Positions 29,843-37,753 of a DNA stretch of 64,000 nucleotides are shown here, in pieces. Below the pieces are notes generated by a model that saw only the letters and a program-made list of their open reading frames with translations, ran no database searches and was not told the origin of the DNA. Origin of the DNA: Xanthobacter dioxanivorans. Lineage in GTDB: Bacteria; Pseudomonadota; Alphaproteobacteria; Rhizobiales; Xanthobacteraceae. The stretch covers positions 5,312,501-5,376,500 of the forward strand of contig NZ_CP063362.1 of the NCBI RefSeq assembly GCF_016807805.1, read 5' to 3'. Positions within the stretch are counted from its first letter, which is position 1; every line of letters begins with the position of its first letter. The position numbers and the translations under genes are program-made.

Positions 29843-32815
29843 TCACCCCGCCTCCGGCTCCAGCATGCGCTCGAAGATGGCGCGCACCTTGGCCTGCGTG
29901 TCGGCGAGGTCCGCGTCCAGGGTGGCGAAGTCGGGCATCTCGCCGGCGCGCGCCAGGAGCGCCTTCAGCGCCGGGCTGGCATCGGCGGGCACCACGTGCG
30001 CATCCACCGACAGCCGGAGCACCTGCGTCAGGTCCTGATAGAGGCGGCATGCGCGCACCAGCACATGCGCATCCTCGGGCGCCAGCAGGCCGAGGCGCTG
30101 GGCCGCGGCCAGCACGCGCGCGGTGGCCGTGTCCACGATCTCGGGATGGTCATAGGCGTGCGCCAGCACGAGGTACTGGGCGAGGAACTCCACATCCACC
30201 TGGCCGCCTGCGGCGTGCTTCAGATTCCAGCGGTCGTTCTCACCCTTCTCGGCGGCAATGGCGTGGCGCATGTCCAGGATGTCGCCGGCAAGCCGGCGCG
30301 GGTCGCGGGGCTGGCCCATGACCGCGCCGACCACGGCCTTCACCTTCGCCCCGAAGTCCGGCGTCGCCGCGATCACCCGCGCCCGCGTCAGCGCCATGTG
30401 CTCCCAGGTCCAGGCCTCCTCGCGCTGGTAGGTGCCGAAGGAGGCGAGCCGCGTCGCCACCGGGCCGGAGCGGCCGGAGGGACGCAGCCGCAGGTCCACG
30501 TCGTAGAGCTTGCCGGCATTGGTGAGCGAGGTGAGCGAGGTGACGAGCCGCTGGGTGAAGCGGGCGAAATACTGCGCCCCGTGCAGCGGGCGCGGCCCGT
30601 CCGAGGACGGGTCCGCGTCGGCGTCGAAATCATAGAGCACGATGAGGTCGAGGTCCGAGCCCGCGGTCATCTCCCGCCCGCCGAGCTTGCCCATGGCGAG
30701 CACCGCGGTCTCGGCGCCGGCGATGCAGCCGTGGGCCTCCGTGAAGCGGGCCCACACCCGCCGGTGCAGGGCGCGGATGATCACTTCCGCCAGCGTCGCA
30801 TAGGCCTCCCCGGCCCGCGCCGCCGGCAGCGTGCCGGAGGCGATGCGCACGCCGATGAGCACGTGCTGCTCCTGGCGGAAGCGCCGGGCGCGGTCGAGCT
30901 GCTCCTCGTCGGTCTCGGCGGTGTCGAGCAGATGGTCGAGATGTCGGGTGAGGCTCTCCTCGTCCGGCAGCACGTCGAAGAAGGCCGGGTCGAGCAGCGC
31001 ATCCGTCAGCGAGGGCCGGCGGGCCAGCGTCTCGGCGAGGCGCGGCGCGGCGGTGAGGATGGTGGCGAGCAGGCGCACGAGGTCGGGATGCCGGTCGAGG
31101 GCGGTCAGCAGGTGCGGCCCCGGCAGGTCGGTGAAGAACCGGTCGGCGCTGATCAGCGCGCCGTCCGGATCTCCGCCCCGCGCCAGCGCCTCCAGCATCA
31201 GCGGCACGATGCGGGCAAGGTGCATGCGCGCGGCCTCCCCCTTCAGCGCCCGCGGCCCGCCGGCGAGCCAGCGGCGCACGATGCCGCTCGCCGCCGCCGG
31301 CTCGCGGAACCCGAGGCGCGACAGGGCGGCCAGCGTGGGCCGGTCGTTCTCATCCGGCGGAAAGAGGAGGTCGGCGTCGAGCACGGCAGGGGGCGCCGCG
31401 TCCTCGAACAGGTTGGCGTAGTGGGTCTGCACCGTTTGCAGCCGCGCCACCAGGGCGGCGGCGAAGGCATCCCGGTCGGCATAGCCCATGAAGCGGGCGA
31501 AGCCCTCCATGGCCTCCCGGCTCTCGGGCAGCGCATGGGTCTGCGCGTCCGCCACCATCTGGATGCGATGCTCCACCCGGCGCAGGAACACATAGGCCTC
31601 GGCGAGGGCGTCGCGGACCTTGGGGTCGATCCAGCGATGGGCGGTGAGCGCGTCCAGGGCGTCCAGCGTGCGCGAGGTGCGCAGCAGCGGGTCGCGGCCG
31701 CCGGCGATGAGCTGCTGGGTCTGGACGAAGAACTCCACCTCGCGGATGCCGCCGCGCCCGAGCTTCACGTTGTGGCCTTCCACCGCCACCACGTCGTGGC
31801 CGCGGAAGGCGTGGATCTCCCGCTTCATGGCGTGGACGTCGGCGATGGCCTGGAAATCCAGAACCCGGCGCCAGACGAAGGGGGAAAGATCGGCGAGGAA
31901 CTGGCGGCCCACATCAAGGTCGCCGGCCACCGGGCGGGCCTTGATGTAGGCGGCGCGCTCCCAGGTGGCGCCCTCGCGCTCGTAATAGGCCAGGGCCGCG
32001 GCGGTGGAGAGGGCGACCTGGGTCGAGCCGGGATCGGGCCTCAGGCGCAGGTCCACGCGCAGCACGTAGCCGTCCGCCGAGCGCTCCTGCAGCAGGCGCA
32101 CGAGCCCCTGGGTGATCTTCACGAAGAAGGGCGAGATGGCGACGCCGTCCGCCAGCGGCGCGCGGTCGCGGTCGTAGACCACCACGAGGTCAATGTCGCT
32201 CGAATAGTTGAGCTCGCGCGCCCCGTGCTTGCCCATGGCGATCACCGCGAGGCCGCAGCCGCCGGCGGGATCGGACGGGTCGGGAGGATGCACGCGGCCC
32301 GCCCGCGCGGCATCCGCCAGCAGGAACGCCAGGGCCGTGCGCACCGCCGCATCGGCGATGTCGGTCAGCGCGCCGGTGACGGCGGAGAGATCGAACGCGC
32401 CCCCCATGTCGGCAAGGGCGATGAGGAGCGCGGCCTCGCTGCGCATGCGCCGCAGCGCGCGCATCACTTCCGCCTCGTCGGTCGCCGCCGCCCCAACCGC
32501 CGCGCAGTCGGCGATGAGGCGCGCGATATGGCGGTGCGGATCGCTGCCCAGCACACGCAGCAGACGCTCCGGCTCGGCCCGGATGAGCTCGACGAGGAAG
32601 GGCGAGCCCTCGGCCGCGCCGAGGCATACGTCCCGCGCGCAGGGCGCGGCGGCGAACAGCGCGTCGAGCTCCGCGCGTCCGGCCGGGGAAAGCGATTCGG
32701 TGGCCTGACGCAGCCTGGTCTTCGCCGTCTCGGCGGCGGCGAGCACGGGAGCTTCCCGCATCAATACGGCGAGGGGGGGCCGGTCGGCCGAATCCGGTTC
32801 CTGGGGCCAGAGCAT
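29843..32815 (-). CDS. glnE: Glutamine synthetase adenylyltransferase/adenylyl-removing enzyme
   Basis: Bifunctional enzyme that inactivates glutamine synthetase by adding AMP and reactivates it by removing AMP, responding to PII and glutamine. About 990 residues. Two nucleotidyltransferase domains are visible: the N-terminal adenylyl-removase site ELNYSSDIDLVVVYD (GKHGARELNYSSD) and the C-terminal transferase site MTAGSDLDLIVLYD (GKLGGREMTAGSD). Between them the long helical region includes GRGGIREVEFFVQT. The start is uncertain: ATG 32815 is used, but a GTG at 32878 is in frame. It is the last gene of a minus-strand series ccmIEFH-degP-RR-HK-glnE that is conserved in many alphaproteobacteria. 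Confidence 0.93.
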   Translation of the reverse strand: MLWPQEPDSADRPPLAVLMREAPVLAAAETAKTRLRQATESLSPAGRAELDALFAAAPCARDVCLGAAEGSPFLVELIRAEPERLLRVLGSDPHRHIARLIADCAAVGAAATDEAEVMRALRRMRSEAALLIALADMGGAFDLSAVTGALTDIADAAVRTALAFLLADAARAGRVHPPDPSDPAGGCGLAVIAMGKHGARELNYSSDIDLVVVYDRDRAPLADGVAISPFFVKITQGLVRLLQERSADGYVLRVDLRLRPDPGSTQVALSTAAALAYYEREGATWERAAYIKARPVAGDLDVGRQFLADLSPFVWRRVLDFQAIADVHAMKREIHAFRGHDVVAVEGHNVKLGRGGIREVEFFVQTQQLIAGGRDPLLRTSRTLDALDALTAHRWIDPKVRDALAEAYVFLRRVEHRIQMVADAQTHALPESREAMEGFARFMGYADRDAFAAALVARLQTVQTHYANLFEDAAPPAVLDADLLFPPDENDRPTLAALSRLGFREPAAASGIVRRWLAGGPRALKGEAARMHLARIVPLMLEALARGGDPDGALISADRFFTDLPGPHLLTALDRHPDLVRLLATILTAAPRLAETLARRPSLTDALLDPAFFDVLPDEESLTRHLDHLLDTAETDEEQLDRARRFRQEQHVLIGVRIASGTLPAARAGEAYATLAEVIIRALHRRVWARFTEAHGCIAGAETAVLAMGKLGGREMTAGSDLDLIVLYDFDADADPSSDGPRPLHGAQYFARFTQRLVTSLTSLTNAGKLYDVDLRLRPSGRSGPVATRLASFGTYQREEAWTWEHMALTRARVIAATPDFGAKVKAVVGAVMGQPRDPRRLAGDILDMRHAIAAEKGENDRWNLKHAAGGQVDVEFLAQYLVLAHAYDHPEIVDTATARVLAAAQRLGLLAPEDAHVLVRACRLYQDLTQVLRLSVDAHVVPADASPALKALLARAGEMPDFATLDADLADTQAKVRAIFERMLEPEAG

Positions 32816-32992
32816 GGTGAGATCTAAAGGCACGAGCCTTTTCTCCTGCGCAAGCCCTCTTTCGCAAAGCGACGCCACGCAGCGGCATGCGGCTCCAAAG
32901 CCGAAAGAAAATTGCGCGCCCCCGTCAGCGGGCGGCGTGTGCTTCTCCTGAAGGGGGAGCCCGAGGCAGGGCGCGCCGCAATGCGGGGGGAG

Positions 32993-34381
32993 CTACTTCG
33001 CGGGCAGGCGCAGCGTGGCCGCGAGGCCCGGCCCATTGTCGGCGAAGCTGAGGCTACCGCCGTGCAGCCGCGCCACCGCTCCCACCAGCGACAGGCCGAG
33101 GCCCGAGCCCGGCCGCGTGCGGCTCATCTCCAGCCGCACGAAGCGCTCCACCACCCGGTCGCGCTCCGAGGCAGGGATACCCGGGCCGGTGTCCGCCACC
33201 GTGAGCACGGCCTCTTGCCCCTGCCGGGAGAGGGTGACGGCGATGCGTCCCCGGCCGCCATCGGCGGGCCGGCCGTACTTGATGGCGTTGTCGATGAGAT
33301 TGGACAGCGCCTGAGCCAGAAGCTCGCTGACGCCGTGGATCGGCACTGGCGCCACGCTCACCACCAGGTCGAGCCCCTGCTCGTCCGCCAGCGGCTCGTA
33401 GAGCTCGGAGACCGCCTCGGCGATCTCGGCGAGATCGAGGTCGCTCATGATGGCGCGGGCCTGCCCGGCTTCGGCGCGGGCGATCATCAGCAGGGCATCG
33501 AAGGTGCGGATGAGGCCGTCGCTCTCCTCGATGGTGGATTCCAGCGCGGCGCGCCAGTCTTCCTCGGTATGGGCCGTGCGCAGCGCCGCTTCCGCGCCGT
33601 TGCGCAGGCGGGTGAGCGGCGTCTTGAGGTCGTGGGCGATGTTGTCCGAGACCTCCTTCAGCCCCTGCATCAAGCCCTCGATGCGGTCCAGCATGGCATT
33701 GAGGGAATGGGCGAGGCGGTCGAACTCGTCCTCGGTCCCCGCGAGGGCGAGGCGGCCGGAGAAGTCACCGGCCATGATGGTCTCGGCGGTGGCGGTCATG
33801 GAATCGATTCGCTTCAGCACCCGCCGCGTCACGAACACGCCGCCGGCAAGACCCAGCACCACGATGAGCAGCACCGCCCACTGCGCCGGCCGGGCGACGA
33901 GGTCGCGCAGGGTGTCGCGCTCCTCGATGTCGCGTCCCACCAGCAGCCGGTAGCCGCCCGGCAGGATCATGGACTGCACGAACGCCACGTGGCTCTTCAC
34001 CGTCCCCTCGTCGGGCCGGTTGTAGGTGGTGAAACGCGTGCCGGACCGGTCGAGGAGGCCGATGGGCAGGTCGGAGACGTTGGCGGCCAGCACCTCGCCC
34101 TGGAAATTGGTGAGCATGTAGATGGAGGAGCCGGGCCGCCGCGTGCGCCGGTCGATCACATAGGAGAGGCGCTGGATGCCGCCGATGCGATACTGGTCGG
34201 CGAGGAAGCGCACCTCCCGGTCGAGGTCGTCCGCCACCTGGCCCTGGATGAGCTCGCGCGTGTGCCACGCGGTGTAGACGATGACCGAGACGGCGAACAC
34301 CGCGAACACGAGCAGATAGGCCGCGAGCAGCTTGAACGCGGTGGTGCGCACCAGGCGCATGAGGTGGGACAGAGCCCTCAT
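32993..34381 (-). CDS. Two-component sensor histidine kinase (HAMP type)
   Basis: 462 residues, inner membrane. First transmembrane helix about 16-38 (LLAAYLLVFAVFAVSVIVY), a periplasmic sensor part (about 40-165), a second helix (about 166-188), a HAMP segment, then the dimerisation His in DNIAHDLKTPLTRLRNG, and the ATP-binding N box (LIDNAIKYG), G1 (DTGPGIP) and G2 (GSGLGLSLVGAVARLHGG). It is encoded downstream of the OmpR-type response regulator at 34532 and almost certainly pairs with it. The gene between its neighbours degP and glnE suggests envelope stress or nitrogen-linked sensing, which is only inference. Stimulus unknown. Confidence 0.88.
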   Translation of the reverse strand: MRALSHLMRLVRTTAFKLLAAYLLVFAVFAVSVIVYTAWHTRELIQGQVADDLDREVRFLADQYRIGGIQRLSYVIDRRTRRPGSSIYMLTNFQGEVLAANVSDLPIGLLDRSGTRFTTYNRPDEGTVKSHVAFVQSMILPGGYRLLVGRDIEERDTLRDLVARPAQWAVLLIVVLGLAGGVFVTRRVLKRIDSMTATAETIMAGDFSGRLALAGTEDEFDRLAHSLNAMLDRIEGLMQGLKEVSDNIAHDLKTPLTRLRNGAEAALRTAHTEEDWRAALESTIEESDGLIRTFDALLMIARAEAGQARAIMSDLDLAEIAEAVSELYEPLADEQGLDLVVSVAPVPIHGVSELLAQALSNLIDNAIKYGRPADGGRGRIAVTLSRQGQEAVLTVADTGPGIPASERDRVVERFVRLEMSRTRPGSGLGLSLVGAVARLHGGSLSFADNGPGLAATLRLPAK

Positions 34382-34531
34382 GGGAAGCGTCCGCTCCCCG
34401 CCCCGGTGACGGCGCGGCCGCGGCGCCCTCCCCGCACGCCGGCATGCCCGGCCTCGTGCCGGCCGTCCATGTCGATCATCCCCACCGGAAGGGTCCCCCG
34501 GCGTCCCACCGCGCCGCGCATATGCGGACGC

Positions 34532-35212
34532 TCACACAGCACCCGCGCGCACCATGTAGCCGGCGCCGCGCACGGTGTGGATCAAGGGCACGTCGAAGCC
34601 CTTGTCAATCTTCGAGCGCAGGCGGGAGACGTGCACGTCGATCACGTTGGTCTGCGGGTCGAAATGGTAATCCCAGACGTTTTCCAGCAGCATGGTGCGG
34701 GTCACCACCTGCCCGGCGTGGCGCATGAGATACTCCAGCAGGCGGAATTCGCGCGGCTGGAGGGGGATCTCCTTGCCGGAGCGGGTGACGCGATGGGCGA
34801 GGCGGTCGAGCTCCAGGTCCGCCACCTTGTAGACCGTCTCGGCGCCCTGTGAGACGCCCCGCCGCGACAGGGCCTCGACCCGCGCCAGGAGTTCGGTGAA
34901 GGCGTAGGGCTTCGGCAGATAGTCGTCGCCGCCCGCCCGCAGCCCCTGCACCCGGTCGTCGACCTGCCCCAGCGCCGAGAGGATGAGCACCGGCGTGGTG
35001 TGCCCGCGCCCGCGCAGCTCGGCGACGAGGGAGAGGCCGTCGCGCGCCGGGAGCATGCGGTCCACGACCATCACGTCGTACTTGCCGTCGAGCGCGAGGG
35101 CGAGCCCCGCCTCCCCGTCACCGGCAAGGTCCACCACATGGCCGGCCTCGCGGAAGGCCTTGCGCAGATATTCGGCGGCGTCGCGGTCGTCCTCGACGAG
35201 GAGGAGGCGCAT
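34532..35212 (-). CDS. OmpR-family response regulator
   Basis: 226 residues from ATG 35212 (in-frame alternatives at 35251 and 35248 add a short tail; no good ribosome site decides). The receiver domain has LLLVEDDRDAAEYL, the phospho-acceptor Asp in MVVDRMLPARDG, the Thr/Ser-containing ILSALG and the Lys in LPKPYAFTELLAR. The C-terminal winged-helix DNA-binding domain reads LQPREFRLLEYLMRHAG to VRGAGYMVRAG. It sits upstream of its kinase (34381) on the same strand with 150 nt between, longer than usual, and downstream of degP. Targets are unknown; degP and its own operon are candidates. Confidence 0.88.
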   Translation of the reverse strand: MRLLLVEDDRDAAEYLRKAFREAGHVVDLAGDGEAGLALALDGKYDVMVVDRMLPARDGLSLVAELRGRGHTTPVLILSALGQVDDRVQGLRAGGDDYLPKPYAFTELLARVEALSRRGVSQGAETVYKVADLELDRLAHRVTRSGKEIPLQPREFRLLEYLMRHAGQVVTRTMLLENVWDYHFDPQTNVIDVHVSRLRSKIDKGFDVPLIHTVRGAGYMVRAGAV

Positions 35213-35340
35213 GGCGGAAAGGGGACCCGGATCGAGATTCGCTGTCATCACTCTAGCTCACCTTGCGGGCAGGTCCATGCGGACGGGTGGAGCGGGCGCG
35301 CCCACTCCCCTTGCGGGAGAGGGGGCCGCGGGATGAAGGC

Positions 35341-35384
35341 GCTCAAAAATGTGGCGCGGGAAGCCCTCTGGAGCTTCCCGCGCC
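35341..35384 (-). terminator. Intrinsic terminator for degP
   Basis: On the minus strand a 12-bp perfect stem (GGCGCGGGAAGC, 8-nt loop, GCTTCCCGCGCC) is followed by ACATTTTTG. A GC stem followed by a T-run is the textbook form. It lies about 137 nt after the degP stop and would separate degP from the response-regulator gene. Confidence 0.7.
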
Positions 35385-35444
35385 GGCGGAGCCGAAGCGG
35401 CATCAGGGGCGATGGCGAACATCCGCCTCGGTCCGGTGGGATCG

Positions 35445-35466
35445 CTCCGGCGGCGCGCCGCCGGAG
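35445..35466. repeat. Perfect 22-bp palindrome downstream of degP
   Basis: CTCCGGCGGCG followed by its reverse complement CGCCGCCGGAG, with GTTTT after it on the plus strand. On the minus strand it lies between the degP stop and the terminator at 35341, so it may add to 3' stability. No other function seen. Confidence 0.45.
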
Positions 35467-35520
35467 GTTTTGCGCGGGGCGATCAGCGCCAGCCGATCAG
35501 CCACCCGTCAGTCGGCCTCG

Positions 35521-37098
35521 TCAGCCCTTCGCCTTGCCCTCGAGGGTGATGGCGACGAAGCGCACGCCCTCGCCGCTCTTCACCTGGATGAGCACGGCCT
35601 TGCGGTTCTCGGCCTTGGCGGCGGCGAGGCCGTCGCGCACGTCCTTGGGGGTGGAGACGGCCTTGTCGCCCACCTTCAGGATCACGTCGCCGGTCTTGAA
35701 GCCGCGCTGGGCGGCGGCACCGTTGGGATCGACACCGGTGACCACGACACCATCCGAACCGGCGCCCTGCACGCTCTTGGACGGAGCGAGCTGGAGGCCG
35801 AGACGCGGCAGGTCCTTGCCGCCGGCGCTGTCGTCCTCGCCCTTCTGGTCATTCCCGCGGGAGGCCACCTGGGTATCGGCCGGCAGCTGGTCGAGCACCA
35901 CCGACAGATTCATGGGCTTGGCATCACGGATGAGCGACAGCTGCACCTCGGTGCCGGGCTTCAGCATCCCCACCTTGCGTGTGAGGTCGCGGGCTTCCTT
36001 GATCGGGTCGTTGTTCATCTTCACGATCACGTCGCCGGCCTTCAGGCCCGCCTTGGCGCCGGGGGTGTTCGGCTGCACCTGGGCCACGAGGGCGCCTTCG
36101 GCGTCCTTGATGCCGAGGCCGGAGGCGAGCTCCTCGGTCACCGGCTGGATCTGCACGCCGATATAGCCACGGGCCACCGAGCCCTTCTCGCGCAGCTGGG
36201 TCACCACCGTCTTCACCGTCTCCGAGGGGATGGCGAAGGCGATGCCCACGTTGCCGCCCGAGGGGGAGACGATGGCGGTGTTCATGCCGATCACCTCGCC
36301 GTTGAGCGAGAAGGTCGGGCCGCCCGAATTGCCGCGGTTGATGGGGGCGTCGATCTGGATGAAGTCGTCATAGGGGCCGGAGCCGATGTCGCGGCCGCGG
36401 GCCGAGACGATGCCGGCGGTCACCGTGCCGCCGAGGCCGAACGGGTTGCCCACCGCGATCACCCAGTCGCCGACGCGCGGGGCGCCGTCCGCGAGCTTGA
36501 CCCACGGCAGGTTGGTCACGTTGTCGATCTTCAGCAGGGCCACGTCGGTGCGCGGATCGGTGCCGATCACCTTGGCGACGTATTCCTTGCCGTCGGTGGT
36601 GGTCACGTCCACCTCATCGGCGCCATCCACCACGTGGTTGTTGGTCACCACATAGCCGTCAGCCGAGATGATGAAGCCGGAGCCCTGGCCCACCACCGGC
36701 CGCTCGCCCCTGGGGCCCATGCCGCCGCGCGGGCCCATGCCGGGACCGCCAGGACCCATGCCGGGGCCGCGGCCCTCGCCGAAGCCGAAGCGCTTCAGGA
36801 ATTCCTCGATCTGGGGAGGCACCTGGCCGCCGGGGCCTTCACCGCCCATGGCCACCTGGTCGCCGCCGTCCTTCTTCACCTTCACCGAGACGACCGACGG
36901 CGAGACCTTCTCGACGATGTCGGCGAAGGAGAAGGTTCCGGCGGGCTGGCTGGTGGTGATCTGGGCCAGCGCGGGGGTGTTCATCGGGGGCACGAACTGG
37001 CCGGCCGCGACGCCGGCGATCGCGAGGCCGAAGACACCCGCGAGCAGGGCCCGGCGGTAGCGCTTCGTCACGGAAGGAGTGTTGTCGGAGCGGGTCAT
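35521..37098 (-). CDS. degP: DegP/HtrA-type periplasmic serine protease
   Basis: 525 residues: signal anchor or signal peptide (about 18-36), a chymotrypsin-fold protease with catalytic His in VVTNNHVVDGA, Asp in TDPRTDVALLKID and Ser in NRGNSGGPTF, then two PDZ domains (about 310-400 and 430-525). It degrades and refolds damaged envelope proteins. Unusually, residues about 108-137 are a Gly/Met/Pro-rich repeat (GMGPGGPGMGPRGGMGP) where other DegPs have the LA loop, which controls oligomer activation. ATG 37098 is preferred over 37131. It lies downstream of ccmIEFH and is followed by a terminator. Confidence 0.93.
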   Translation of the reverse strand: MTRSDNTPSVTKRYRRALLAGVFGLAIAGVAAGQFVPPMNTPALAQITTSQPAGTFSFADIVEKVSPSVVSVKVKKDGGDQVAMGGEGPGGQVPPQIEEFLKRFGFGEGRGPGMGPGGPGMGPRGGMGPRGERPVVGQGSGFIISADGYVVTNNHVVDGADEVDVTTTDGKEYVAKVIGTDPRTDVALLKIDNVTNLPWVKLADGAPRVGDWVIAVGNPFGLGGTVTAGIVSARGRDIGSGPYDDFIQIDAPINRGNSGGPTFSLNGEVIGMNTAIVSPSGGNVGIAFAIPSETVKTVVTQLREKGSVARGYIGVQIQPVTEELASGLGIKDAEGALVAQVQPNTPGAKAGLKAGDVIVKMNNDPIKEARDLTRKVGMLKPGTEVQLSLIRDAKPMNLSVVLDQLPADTQVASRGNDQKGEDDSAGGKDLPRLGLQLAPSKSVQGAGSDGVVVTGVDPNGAAAQRGFKTGDVILKVGDKAVSTPKDVRDGLAAAKAENRKAVLIQVKSGEGVRFVAITLEGKAKG

Positions 37099-37271
37099 GT
37101 GAGTTCGCGTCTCTCTCGTTGTCTGCCTCACCGGCAGGATCGAGAGGCAAGCTAAGACGCGGACCGTTACGGCAGTCTGGCGGGGGGATTAAGGTTCGGT
37201 AATGTGGCTCACGCGTGCGTGACGCGATTTTGCCGGCGACAATGCCGCCGGACGGACGCCCGCAAGGCGGC

Positions 37272-37748
37272 TCAGCGCCCCTTTGCGGGCGTCTCCTCGC
37301 CTTCGTCGAGCAGGCGCCTGAGCTTGGCCTCCTCCTCCGGCGAGAGGCGCGGCGGAGCGCCGGAGCGCCGGCGCTTCAGGCCCAGGAAGGCGGCCAGGGC
37401 ACCGAGGGCCAGCACCATCACCGGCGCGGCCCACAGCAGCGCGTTGCGCCAGGAGACGCGGGGGCGCAACAGCACGAATTCGCCATAGCGCGCCACCATG
37501 AAGTCCAGCACCTGCCCGTCGCTGTCGCCCGCGCTCAGGCGCTCGCGCACGATGACGCGCAGGTCCTTGGCAAGGGGCGCGTCCGAATCGTCGATGGACT
37601 GATTCTGGCAGACCATGCAGCGCAGCTCGGCGGAAATGGCCCGGGCTCGGCTCTCCAGCACCGGATCACCGAGCACCTCGTCCGGCTGGACCGCGAGGGC
37701 GGGGACGGCGAGCACCGCAAGGAGGAGGACGGCAAGGAGCGCGCGCAT
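37272..37748 (-). CDS. ccmH: Cytochrome c maturation thioreductase subunit
   Basis: Membrane-anchored periplasmic protein that reduces the heme-binding cysteines of apocytochrome c before heme attachment (CcmH/CycL). 158 residues from ATG 37748: signal peptide (LLAVLLLAVLAVPALA), then LRCMVCQNQSI with the redox-active Cys pair, ELR/DLRVIVRERL, the domain end VARYGEFVLLRP and one membrane helix (LLWAAPVMVLALGALAAFL), and a charged cytoplasmic tail. It follows ccmF with a 5-nt gap, last of the maturation operon. Confidence 0.93.
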   Translation of the reverse strand: MRALLAVLLLAVLAVPALAVQPDEVLGDPVLESRARAISAELRCMVCQNQSIDDSDAPLAKDLRVIVRERLSAGDSDGQVLDFMVARYGEFVLLRPRVSWRNALLWAAPVMVLALGALAAFLGLKRRRSGAPPRLSPEEEAKLRRLLDEGEETPAKGR

Positions 37749-37753
37749 CGTCC

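Larger units (their letters stand above)
35213..35520. other. Intergenic region between the response regulator and degP
   Basis: 308 nt between the response-regulator start and the degP stop. It contains the degP terminator (35341-35384) and a perfect 22-bp palindrome at 35445-35466. The part next to 35212 must hold the response-regulator promoter if it is a separate unit; I see no clear boxes and no gene. Confidence 0.45.

Noticed and set aside
34440..34472. Palindrome-like GGCATGCCCGGCC...GGCCGTCCATG between kinase and regulator genes
   Set aside because: Resembles the dispersed palindromes but is too imperfect and has no terminal repeats, so I cannot assign it to the element family.
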